Assembly: GCA_021014945.1 (NCBI GenBank)
Contig: MU266403.1
Coordinates: 49,361-113,360 of the forward strand
Length of the DNA stretch: 64,000 nucleotides
Direction of reading: 5' to 3'
Origin: Leucogyrophana mollusca
Lineage: Eukaryota > Basidiomycota > Agaricomycetes > Boletales
How positions within the stretch are numbered: position 1 is the first letter of the stretch; every line of letters starts with the position of its first letter. Below, piece by piece: positions 23,901 to 35,302 of the stretch. The translations under genes and the position numbers were made by a program. The notes under the pieces are model-generated. The model saw nothing but the letters and a program-made list of their open reading frames with translations. It was not told the DNA's origin and did no database searches.

Positions 23901-26900
23901 GAGATCAGCCCCCACCCCGCATTATCGTCCTATATCGTGAGCATGGGAGCTACGTCGAGCTCTGTCATCTGCCCCATGATTCGCGCAAAATTGCCCTCTC
24001 CTTACCACGAGGGCCAAATTCTCCTCCAGACGCTCGGCCGTCTTGCTACCCTTGGATACAATTTCCTGAACTTTCGTTCCTTGACAAACTGTTCATTCTC
24101 CGGTATTGATATTTCGTTACCTCCATACCCCTTTTGCAAGAAGGACGTGCCTTACTACCCGGAGAATTCACGTATGGTCGCTCGACAGATGAGCAGTCGC
24201 AACGGACCGCTGAATCGTCCCGAAATGAAGCTCAGTGCTCAGACGCATCCGGAGTTAGCTCAACACGTTATTCGAGGGGAGCCAATTATGCCAGCAGCTG
24301 GTTACATTGAGATGGTGAGTCTTTGCGAGGTTTGACAGAGGCCTGAGCTGACTGATATCAGGCACTGGAATTCGGAGCTCGCGTGCTCTGGAATGTCGAG
24401 TTTCGTACTATGATGTCACTACCAAGCGACAAGGTCGTAAGCGTCGATGTCGAAAGCAAAGGTTACTACTGGAGTGTTAGATCGCGCACCCATTCTCGCC
24501 ACGACTCTTTACACGTCCAGGTAGGCATCTACGGAAAGGCTTTCATATATAATTGACCATCTCTCAGGCTAGCCGGTTACATGCGGATGGATACATGTCT
24601 ATGGAAACACCCGCACCAGCTACTAACTTAAGAATCGACACCATCTTGGAACGATGCAAACCATTCTCTATTACCAGTGTGTATTTTGTCATTCACAAAA
24701 CCAACGGAAATCTTTAACACCTGTTGTAGAATTTTATGATACGCTCAACTATTTTGCACAATATGGCCCTGTTTTTCGACGCTTAACAGCATGCTTCAGA
24801 GGCGAAGATGAAGCACTGGTGGAGCTTCGCGGTACTGATGCAGACTTGTTTGGGTACGTCAACCAGTAGTAAGCAGTGGGTATGGGCTAACCTTCTAACC
24901 TCCATCTCTTGCCTTAGTCACGACAGCTATGTGATCCATCCCGCAATACTCGATTCTTGTTTACATGTTATGGTCCACCCTTCCTTCACTGCGAACGCCG
25001 ATAGGAACGTCTACTATCTCCCCTCACGGGTCGACAGAGTCGTCCTGCACAAGTCGCGCGACAGGTTGATCCTCCCCGAGGTGATATACGTGCATGCAGT
25101 CTTCCGGGAATGGAGACCGGGTAAGTCCTTAGCACTTTTTAAACCACGTCGCATTGTTGAACAGATATTGCAGACAATCTTTTGCTAGACTTTACGATTA
25201 TGGACCTCCATGGGTCACCTATATGCTCCTTAACTGGATTTGAAGTTGCCAAACACCACATTACCGTCGCACCAGATATGCTTGAGCATCGTTACGACAT
25301 GGTGTATCAGAGCATCGGCGTGCCAGAGTCTAGGGTACATATCAATCCCAATCACTGGGAGTCATCTGACACTTGATCTTGTAGACGCTTGTACAAGATA
25401 CTGGTGCTGACCACAAGCCATTGATCCTCGAGTTCAAATCAGGACAAGAGTTAGCACTTCAACAGGACCTTCGTCGAGTCGAACATACCACATTGACTAC
25501 CATCTGGATTCAAGCGACATCGGGCATTGATGGAGCTGCTGCCCGCGGGTTCTCGAGATCGCTTCGGAAGGAGCTCTTCATGAACGTAGTTCGGCTGGTC
25601 ATATTCGATCAAGGGTGGTCCAGTGACGACCGATTGTTGTTCATACATCGCCTCTCTCGAATGGACGACTTGGAAGAGGAGATATGCGTCGATAGTGCTG
25701 GCAACATCTCTGTGCCTCGGCTCGTACCACTATCTTCCCCACCAGACACACAAACATTCAAGCCCGCAGAGTACTGGGTATCGGCGTCCATGGGGATCAA
25801 GCACCCGCCGACACCAGAAATCATAGATGAACACTCATTCGTCGCGGTTTCTCGGTGCTCTACCGTGGAGGCTGGGTTATGGGGTTTCGTTGGCCGAGTC
25901 GTTGAGGGCTCTTCTATCGCTGCAGATACTGTCGTCGTCGGTGTTGCTGACGGGCCGCTGTCCAACCGCGTGATGGTGCATGAAGGTCAATTATGGCTGG
26001 TGCCCGAAGGTTGCGACCCGGATGCATTGCCTGTCATCGCCCTGGGTGCTGTTGTGGCCTTTCTCGCTCTAGGTGCTGGTACTATTGATCATCCAAAACG
26101 ATTCAGTAGACGTCACATTCTGATCACCAATGCCGACACCACCATCGGGAAAGCTTTGACATTCATATGCAACTCACTTTGCCTCAACCACAATACCATA
26201 CCGGACGATATATCGCTGGATGGACTCTCGCTAGCCTCCACCAGTGATGTCGTTCTGTCTGGATCGTCAGCTGACAGGGACGTTCAGCTACTTCGCAGCT
26301 CCACATCATCCACGACGCGATGTTTCCTGTGGAATGACGCTCTCTGTGTTCGACAGGCTGTGCGGGATGACCCATGGGTTGTAGGAGACGCCCTAGCCAA
26401 GATCCTTACCAAAATCGTCCCTGTCCCGCCTTCTTTTGGGTTGCTTTCCGTCGAGCCCATCCATCGCCTGCCACCAGGATCACAAATGACAAGATCACAA
26501 CTCTTTAGCCCTTATAAGGTATACCTTCTTATCGGAGGGATCGGGTCATTCGGAGTTCACTGTGCGCTGTGGATGTACGAGGTTAGCCCCCATTTCCTCT
26601 GTACCCCCGGCTTTACTGACAACGCACTGTTATCCAGAAAGGCGCACGGAATATTGTCCTAACATCGCGCTCAGGAAAGGCGTCTCTCATCCGTACCAAA
26701 AACGTGATAGCCCTTCGCATCTTGAAGTATCTCGAGAACCTGCAGGACCTGACGGTTCGCCTCGAGTGTTGCGACGCATCATCGCAGTCAGATATGACAA
26801 CGCTATTGTCGACGATGTCTTTGCCTATCGGAGGTTGTCTTCTTTTGTCCGTGGCTCTGTCTGACAGGACATTCGACTCTCATACACAAGACACGTACGA

Positions 26901-27705
26901 AGTACCTTTCGCACCAAAGAAGGGCGCATTCGAAACGCTTCAAGCTGTCTACCCAATTGCCCAATTGGACTTTCTGGTTGCACTCTCATCAGCTACGATT
27001 TTCGGTAATGCGGGACAGACAAACTATGCGAGGTGATTCTGGATCCTATTGAATGTGAAACAGTGTTTTTAACGTAACTGATATCAACCAGCGCAAACTC
27101 GCTTGTCGATGAACTAGTGCGACCTTACAGCAACGCATTCTCGTTAGTCGCGCCTGCTATCATTGATAGTTCAACAATCGCGCAGACCGAAGATTTGCTC
27201 ACCGACAATCGTCTTGCACACTGGGCTTCTTGGGCAATGTCCAGTCGACGTGAGTGGAACCTGTTCTTGACGGCTTTTGGACAAATATTGATCTTACTTC
27301 CGCGCAGAGGTCTGTGACTGCATCGAGGATGGAATCCGAATGCTTGAAGTCCAGGACTTCTGGCTGTACGTCCCGAACTTCGACTGGTACCGCATGCAGC
27401 GAGATTTCGGTGCATCGCCCATCTATGATCACCTGGTTGTCACCCCCGAAGTGGCTGAGTCAACAGTCGCAGACGAGTCTTCCATTTCCCTTCAAGGCCT
27501 CGTCCTGCAATTCTTGGACGTCACGCCTGAGGATTTCTCCCCAGAAGTCCCGTTCACTTCATATGGCTTGGATTCACTCTCTGCGGGACGGCTTGCATAC
27601 GCGCTGAAGCCGCACGCAGTGATAACACAGCTACAGCTTTTGGCGGATATCAGCTTGAATGACTTGATGGAGAGGATAGATGGATCTCAAAAGGAGAGAA
27701 GTTGA
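20917..27705 (+). CDS. Highly reducing-type polyketide synthase, KS-AT-DH-remnant ER-KR-ACP
   Basis: Iterative type I PKS of about 2,000 residues with many small introns. Start taken at [20 protein letters not shown], just before [13 protein letters not shown]. The KS (about 20.9-22.7 kb) has TDTACSSS (active cysteine near 21.71 kb), VELHATGT and SVKGNVGH. The AT (about 22.98-24.1 kb) has VFVFSGQG and GHSAGE near 23.33 kb. The DH (about 24.2-25.3 kb) has [14 protein letters not shown] and [10 protein letters not shown], both catalytic residues present. No methyltransferase motif is seen. An ER-like stretch near 25.9-26.2 kb lacks a clear nucleotide-binding motif and looks non-functional. The KR has [19 protein letters not shown] and NAGQTNYA. 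The ACP has [10 protein letters not shown] near 27.57 kb. No thioesterase follows. The expected product is a polyene-like or partly reduced chain. Confidence 0.92.
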
Positions 27706-28205
27706 GGTCCAGTGACACTGCCATGTGATATCCCCTGAGATATTCTAACTTTACCTTGGACATAGTAAATTGATGTATGTAGCTTCATAGACTCCAGCTG
27801 TATCGCCCTATCTTACCTCTGAAACTGTCACAGGTGGTACTTACTGTATAGGTGTCCCTCGTCGGCTTCGGCTTCGGCCGAAGTCCCAGTTGGTTCACTT
27901 TCTAACCTTCAGATCGATCATCTCTCACTTGGTCTCATGCATAATATCTGGTTGGTATCTGGCAAAGCATCTCCCAATTCAATCAGCCCTCATACACTTC
28001 AAAGACATCTATTCGGGACGTGTGGGCTAAGGGAAAACTTACATACGTCGTGATGGTGCCACGTCAAGTGATAGTGATACTAACGGAAGTAGTTTAGGAT
28101 GTTCATGGATCCATGCCTCGTGTACGCTGTGTATTCGGGCGGTGGGACCACCGAGTCGCATCATGTCTATGCTATGTAATTGCGCACCTTCTAACTCGAT
28201 CAACG
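27706..28205. other. Intergenic region, border of polyketide cluster and GTPase array
   Basis: No gene recognised. A 12-base palindrome (CTTCGGCCGAAG, 27872-27883) follows a short CTTCGG repeat about 170 bases after the PKS stop. I would not assign it a function. Confidence 0.5.
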
Positions 28206-29931
28206 ATGAGTATGTCCGGTAGCAAAACGAAGGGCAAAAACGGGACTGGGAGGGAGGAGCCGTCCGCGTTAGCCGATGAGCCCTTGCAAGATTCCCGAGA
28301 AAGCGATATCGTTGTTCTGTGAGTTTTCTTTGCTGTTTCGTGTTTGACGAGTCAATTCCCTAACTGTTTAGCTAGCGTTATGGGGACGACAGGAGTCGGC
28401 AAAAGCACCGTACGGCGCTGATCAGTTCATGCGGTCCTTTGCCAGCTCATTTGCCTGTAGTTCATCAACGCCGCCGTCGGAAGCCCCAATGCAACGACCA
28501 TTGGTCATGAATTGAGATCGTGCACCTCCAAGGTTCAACATGTTGTAATTCCGGACCCCGCCAAGGTTGAAAACCGCATAGTCTTCGTTGATACACTTGG
28601 CTTCAATCATACCTACGTGGATGATTCGGAGATAATCAAGCGCATCACTGCTTGGTTGAAGCGTTCGTGAGTACAGCTGTGTCTCCTACGACTTATTGTA
28701 TATATTGACAGTGGATGTGGTAGGTACGGCGATCACCGGAAACCGAATGGGATCTTGTATCTCTATGATGTATCCCAGTCTCGCGACGTCAAGTGGAGGA
28801 CTACTATTCCCTTAATTCGTAATCTTTGTGGCGAGGGTACGATGAGCAATGTTGTGGTCGCAACGACCAAGTGGGACACAGTAAGGGAAGATGTGGGTTT
28901 GATACACGAACAACAGGTAGCTAAACTGTGGAATTATACCGGATCAAGGATGGCTCGGTTCTCGGGCACACCCAAATCTGCTTGGGACATAGTCACCCTC
29001 GCCACCAAGACGTGCCCTGTTGATACAATGATTCTGTGCGGTTTGTCCCCTATACTCCCACATTATTTTGGCCTGACCAATATTTCAGCATGCTGAGCCA
29101 AACTGGAGCGGGAAAAAGCTCTGTGAGGTGGTCTTTGTTGCTAATCGCGCACTGATGCTGATGTACTTCGTAGTTCATTAACACTGCTGCTGGGAGCGAT
29201 CTAGCGTCGGTCAGCGATGCTATGCAGTCTTGCACGACAGATATCCAACCTATCTATGTGCCTCACCCGCGTGACCCCAATCGTCGTATCGTGTTCGTTG
29301 ATACTCCAGGTTTTAACGATGCCTCGATGGGTGATGCAGAAATACTGCGAAGGATTGTCGAGTGGCTGCAGCGTCCGTGAGTGTCCTGTGTTGCACCACT
29401 TTCCACCTGCACTCATCCTATCGCAGGGTCAATGAGAAGATCGGACTAAGAGGGATCATCTATCTACTCGAAATCACTGAAAGTCGCATTGACCCTAGGA
29501 ACAACCTCATGTCGCCTAGCAAACTTTCTCGTCCTGGCACGGCGCATAACGTTGTTCTGGCTACTACGAAATGGGATGACATTCAAGAAGATGAAGGACA
29601 GAGACGTCAGCAACAACGGTCCGAGAGATGGCAGGAGATGCTTGATCAAGGATCATATCTGGTTCGGTTCACCAACACCCGACAATCCGCGTGGGAGGTC
29701 GTAGACCTTCTCCTCCAGAACCACGGGGCGGATGACCCTCCGATTCAGCGGGAGTTACCCCATGCCCTGACGGAGCTCGTTCAACAAGAGCTGACCCATG
29801 CCATGGCTCAACTTCCCGAACGGACCCAGACGGGCTTCATTGCGAGACTGTTGTCAGTTCTTTTTGGGACAGGTCGCAAGGTGATTTCTCTCCGACCATC
29901 ATGCTGACTTTACTCATGTTGCCATTAGTGA
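28206..29931 (+). CDS. D1: double P-loop GTPase (A-like plus B-like G domain)
   Basis: Exons 28206-28318, 28376-28409, 28461-28666, 28724-29035, 29089-29122, 29174-29376, 29427-29880, plus a last exon holding only the stop codon (29929-29931); about 450 residues. Domain 1 has VMGTTGVGKST, VDTLGFNHTYVDD (proline of DTPG replaced by leucine) and VVATTKWDTV. It has no coiled coil: VDTMIL is spliced straight to MLSQTGAGKSS, so the end of domain 1 becomes the first strand of domain 2. Domain 2 has a normal VDTPGFND, VLATTKWDDI and ends in the class B tail GFIARLLSVLFGTGRK. Both P-loops sit on 34-nt micro-exons. Confidence 0.85.
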
Positions 29932-30459
29932 CCACTTTGCCATGGCCATACTGTGCTTAGGGGTGCAACCTGATGCCACATACAATCTTGGTTTTGAGGG
30001 CGTGCCCGAGTAAATGTATGCTTCTCCTAGATCTCCTAGATGCGTATCTCGGAATCGATGGGTTTAGAAGAGGACATTCTTCCGGTGACGTTGACGATAC
30101 CGGACATCTTAATGGGTTCGTGCAAATTCAAGAACCGAACCTTCCCGTAATCGGGCGTCTGCTCGACCAAATGTCGTTCCGTGTGTCTTGGACAGTAGAG
30201 CTGTGGTCAGTGGGTTAGTTGCAATGTCTTCATCCGGAAGCTTCCAGGCACGAGGCAGTCACGCGGACTCTTCCAGGCTACACGCGCTGCATCCACGAGG
30301 ATTTCGAGTCCAAGGGTTGTTGTCAGCGCTTGAGCGACAGCAGTCTCTCACATAGCTACATTCTGGAAGGCCTTCGATGCTGTAGATGGTCACAGAGCGC
30401 CTGAGCTGGCTTTAAAGGTCGTCTTGAAACCACTGCCCTCGTCCCTATATCGTTTTGTC
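29932..30459. other. Intergenic, no gene recognised
   Basis: Holds the downstream end of D1 and the upstream region of K2. Short open frames are present without motifs. Confidence 0.5.
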
Positions 30460-33400
30460 ATGTCTGATTTTCTGATTTCACGATTTGGCGACGAGCTGGG
30501 GCAATTCAAACCCGCCATTTCTCTAGGTGATGAACCTTGTGACTGGCTTCGTGCCAATGCCCAGCAGATCTCGGAGGTCGTTTTGACGCTCGAAAGCCGC
30601 GAACAGCTTGGGATAGATGTGATAGACTTGGTGTTCCCGGTCAGCAAAGTGCCTTGTTACATCGAATTGTTGTTAACACAACTCTGCAGCGATTCTTTGT
30701 CTATACGATAGCCCACCTGAGCTTATTCAACCCCAAGTATGTTGCTCGCTCGCTCTCAACCCATTTTACTGAATTGGCGAATCGCTAGGCTCGTGGATCC
30801 CCTGAAAGCAATAGCCACTAAGTGGGCTAGCGATGCAGACGACATTGCCCACCTTGTGAACCATCGTACCATCAACGATACTCTATGGGACCATCTCGAT
30901 CGCTGCAGAGAGGTATGTCCGAAGTATGAAAATGCGCCGAACCTGCTTTTGATCTCCACCCACAGGCACACTTTCACGATACGGGCACTGAGATCCGAGT
31001 CGAAAACATAATAAAGCTTGACACACTATGCATCACCGCTCGGATTTTAGTCATCCTCCGTGATCATCAACGCCGGAAAGTACTAATGGACCAACAAGCC
31101 TCCAATGCACAATCATTGCTTGACCTTTTCCAAGCGGTATGCCTTTCTGCGCTGTCGCGGGTTACGAATCCTCGACTGACGATGTTACCGTTGCATGGTA
31201 GCTTCTTGATCGTCCGAATCTCGGTAGCGCTCGTCCGTCTATAGTGAGAGCGGTCGTGGACTTATCCAGAAAAACTGGACTTTATCCTGAGTGCTTGATT
31301 CTCCGGGGCGTGAAGATTCGAGGAAAGGAACCAGTGTGCGGGGGAAGTTTCGGAGACATTTACAAGGGTAAGGTCGCTGGTCAAGCCATCGCTATCAAGG
31401 TTATGCGGGTCTACAATGCGACTGCCATCGAAGGGGCCATAAAGGTCAGTTATTTTATGTGGACATGGCGTCCCTTGACCTTTGGATCTTTAGGTCTTCT
31501 CTAGAGAGGCGGTACTGTGGCGCCAGCTTTCCAACCCCAACGTCCTGCCATTTTATGGCGTGTACCGCTCGCCAGAGACAGCCTCTAAACTATGTCTCGT
31601 ATCGCCGTGGATGGAAAACGGAAACATTACACAATATCTGGAAAAGACGCCCACAGCTGATCGCCGGCCTCTAGTATGTGATGCCAGTCCAATCACGACG
31701 ATCACGTTTCTCACAAGCCAAAGGTGATGGATATAGCTCGTGGTCTAGATTATTTACACTCTTTCGAACCTCCAGTTGTCCACGGTGATCTGAGAGGCGT
31801 AAGTGATCCTTGGAGCTGCTCTTGTCCAGTCGTTGACGCTGAACGCGTCCCAGGCCAATGTCCTTATCACACCGTCTTTGCGGGCTTGCGTCGCCGATTT
31901 TGGTTTGACTACCCTTGAACATGATGTTAATGGGCCATTTACACCCTCAACAAGCTCCTATGGGGTTGGAGCGCTTTTTTGGACTGCTCCCGAATTACTT
32001 AGCTACCGCGAGGGCGAGCGTCAGCGCAAGAGTTTAGCTAGCGACATGTACTCGTTTGGTTGTGTGTGCTACGAGGTGACTTCCGTTGGTTTCTATTCAC
32101 TATTCAGTGATCGCTCATCTTCGACCAGATCTACACTGGATGTCCAAAATTTGTCAAGCTCCCGCTTCCGAGAGCCATCATTGCTGTTACCGAAGGCCGC
32201 CAAGTACCCCGGCCGACTCACTCTGAGCTCGATGACACAACATGGGACCTCATTGAACAATGCTGGGCTATCGAACCTTTATCTCGTCCAGTCTCAAGCG
32301 AGGTTGTCCATAAGCTTCGATCTTATTCAACTAACCCGCATCGCAAAGAGTCTGTCTGCGACTGGAACGAAGACATCATATTGGATCTTTACTCCAAGTT
32401 AACACACGAGCCGTCTGACACGATTGCATCCTCTGGGAGCGATGCGAGGGGTTCGTCGTTACTATTTCCCTCATTTGGCGTCGAGCTTGACGGTTATTAT
32501 CAGATGGTTCTCAAGATTACCTGAGTTCGTTTTCGGGACACTCTCAGTTTGCTGCCTCCACCATGACATGGACAACCTCATCAACCACTAGCCTCATAGA
32601 GTCTCCGATCTCGATCAACGAAGATGGAACATGGCCAATCACCGACCAGGATATAATTGTTGCGTTAGTGTTCCCGTTTCCTGTTCGTGTTTCGATGTCA
32701 AATGTTTCGATTTGATAGGGTGATGGGGCCGACAGGAACAGGCAAAAGCTCGGTGAGGGCTGCTCTCCTAACGACGAAGCGCGAATCTCTAAACCATGAT
32801 ATAGTTCATCAATGCAGCAACACAGAAAACATCCTCTATCATCGGCCATAACTTAGAGTCGTGCACCCAAGAGGTCCGCGCGTTCAACTGCCCCCACCCC
32901 CGCCAGCGAGGGCGCAATGTCGTGTTCGTCGATACCCCTGGCTTTGACGATACCCATAGGACAGACTATGATATCCTCAAGGACATTGCAAAATGGCTAG
33001 AAACGACGTGAGCTCCACTCCAAGAAAGTGTTTGCGTTTATATAACGGCGAATTTTTAGGTACAGACAACGTATAACCCTCTCCGGAATTCTGCTCTTCC
33101 ATTCCATCTCGGAAAGCAGAATGCGTGGAGCACCCCTAAGGAACTTGGACATGTTTCAAGAGTTGTGCGGCGTGAATGCGCTTCAGAATGTCGTTTTGAC
33201 TACGACGATGTGGGACGAAGTTCCCGTTGAAGTCGGAGCTCAGCGCGAGGACCAGCTCCGGAACGAGTTCTGGGGACCAATGATATCGCATGGGTGCCGT
33301 ATAGCTCGTTTCGAATCCACTTGGGAGTCGGCTTGGGATATCATCGGCAAGTTCGACATCGCGACTCGAAAACCAGTCCAACTGCAGGTCCAGTTGGTCG

Positions 33401-33681
33401 ACAAGGGATTAAAGCTCCCCCAAACGTCAGCATATGGTGTCCTGACCCGCTGGTGGGAGGCTGCCATCGCCAAGCTGAAGGAACTTCTACAGAAACGCGG
33501 AGGGTCCGCGAAAAGTCGCGCAGCCCTTAAGCAGCGACTCAAAGAGGCCGAGGTACAGAAACAGGCCCTTGATGACCGCCACTCGGTATCCAATCGCTCC
33601 CTCGCGAGCACTATCACTGCAGTATCGTCTAGGAAGTCTCGACCCTGGTTTGGAAATAAAGACATTTCAAAGACCTCATAA
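30460..33681 (+). CDS. K2: TKL-like protein kinase fused to a P-loop GTPase
   Basis: Most readable fusion gene, about 880 residues. The N-terminal region (MSDFLISRFGDELGQF ... DADDIAHLVNHRTINDTLW ... NAQSLLDLFQA) is predicted helical and matches K1 and K3 only. The kinase has VCGGSFGDIYKG, IAIKVM, VVHGDLRG|ANVLI, VADFGLTTL and WTAPELL, and a C-lobe ending SRPVSSEVVHKL. A 53-nt intron (donor GTTCGT near 32452) removes the only stop-containing frame before the linker and restores PITDQDIIVA, which is spliced to the 34-nt exon 32719-32752 (VMGPTGTGKSS). The G domain continues with GHNLESCTQEV, VDTPGFDDTHRTD and TTTMWDEVPVEV, then a basic, helical C-terminus. All canonical kinase residues and the Walker A lysine are present. 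Confidence 0.85.
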
Positions 33682-34243
33682 TAATCCATTGTCATCTTCA
33701 AGTTTGTTTGCCAAAGCTCCTGTTGCGCTGTATCATATCTCGCACCAACGTATCGTCTTGATTTGTTCATGTAGCACTCATTAATGTATTCAACTCTCAT
33801 CCCATCATGCTTAAGCTATCGCACGCCGTCCATCTTCGTCACTCGCCTTCATATATACTGTGGTGATCATACTCTTCATAGCTATTATCCGTTCACAAAC
33901 GCCTCATAACTCGTTTCTAAGGTCAAGAATGTTTTGCACGAGTTTGGTACTCACACGACTCGGGGGCCTGGCATCCCGAGGGTGAGAAACCTAAAGTGGT
34001 GCAATCCTCAAACCAGGGCCTTGTCCCATGGAGTGTACATCATGATTGGTTGTATGGCCTCGGGAATCGTTCTAGATAATTCGGGACATATGGCTACAAC
34101 TAAGCAGGCATAGCACAAGTACTGCAAACACGCCAAAATCTCTACCTCAGAAGCTCGTTGTGGGCCAGGGGAATCACTAAACGCGACGTGAGTGACTTGA
34201 ACATAATATTGAGCGAAAGAACTCACTGTACCACTCCCCCGAT
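33682..34243. other. Convergent intergenic region, no gene recognised
   Basis: Lies between the 3' ends of K2 and A2. No coding or structural signal was recognised. Confidence 0.5.
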
Positions 34244-35302
34244 TTAACGGAAACCAAAGAAGGCCAGAATCCGTCTGCCAATAGGTATCTTAAGTGCTTG
34301 AATCTGACCAAGGAGTGTGCGAATTTGATCCTCGGTGTCCTTCAACCTCCCTTGTACATCATCACCGCCCTCGTTGCCGCTCCGCAGCTCCATGATTGTT
34401 TTCTTGTGTGCCGCTACCAGGTCCTTCAACGAGCTGCGTAGGGCGTTGCCCGCTGCTGTCTCGGGGAGGATTTTTCCGAGGTCAACCAGTTCGTTTTGGA
34501 TTTGGAGGCATTCGAGAAGCTGTTTATCGGTAATGGTATTGATGATCTTCCAGGCAGACTGAGACGTGCCGTCGAACTTGGCCATTTTGGAACCCTGCTG
34601 AATCATGTCCTTCCAAAATTCCCCCAACTGTTGCTCGCGTCTCGCTGCCACATCAGGCTTAACATTGGCCCATTTCGTAGTCCCAAGAATGACATTCTGC
34701 GCGGCTTTCACGCCACACAATTTGTCGAACATGTCGAAGTTCTTGCGGGAGGTCCCTACCATACGAGCTTGGGTTATCTCATGCAGGTAAATGATCCCTG
34801 CAAGCTTTACTTTGTCGCTATACCTGTCATGCGCATGAACAGCTGTCGATCGTGATTGATGTAAATGTGCTTACGAACGCGCCAGCCAAACGGCAATCCG
34901 CCTCAGGATCTCCGCGTCGTCCTCGTACGTATCATCGAAGCCAGGGGTATCAACGAAGACAATGCGACGTGACCGATCGTAAGGATAAGGAACGATGGCG
35001 TGTGTTAACGCCGCTGTGCAAGACTCCAGGCTGTGGCCAACCTTGGTCAAATCAGCGCCAGCAGCAGTATTGATGAACTTTCGCTAGGATTGAGATTGCG
35101 AAGATCGTTGACTGATGAGGTTCTTACAGTGCTCTTGCCGACTCCAGTCGGCCCCATAACGCTAATGAAGTAAATGAATACGATCTCTTAGCCGTGAAGA
35201 TGCAAAATCTTACGGAATAACAATATCAGTGGGTCGAGCATCTTGCAGGACTGTATCACCAGGTCTCTGTTCTGACCCTTTCCAAATCTTTGAGATGGGC
35301 AT
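34244..35302 (-). CDS. A2: P-loop GTPase, class A, full length
   Basis: Four exons, first 35302-35214, start MPISKIWKGSEQRPGDTV, the family's basic start. Encodes VMGPTGVGKST on the 34-nt exon, then FINTAAGADLTKVGHSLESC, VDTPGFDDTYEDD (G3), LHEITQARMVGTSRKNF and ILGTTKWANV (G4 position). After the conserved LVDLGKILPETAAGNALR comes a charged coiled coil (KDTEDQIRTLLGQIQAL) and the tail PIGRRILAFFGFR. About 300 residues. All visible nucleotide-binding motifs are intact. Probably cytosolic with a membrane-touching or self-associating tail; its partner and trigger are unknown. Confidence 0.87.

Noticed and set aside
27860..27885. CTTCGG repeats ending in a 12-base palindrome after the PKS
   Set aside because: Looks like a bacterial-style hairpin, but fungal genes do not use such terminators; treated as chance low-complexity sequence.
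32400..32530. Apparent stop codon between kinase and GTPase in K2
   Set aside because: A plausible 53-nt GT-AG intron removes that frame and restores the linker seen in K1 and K3.
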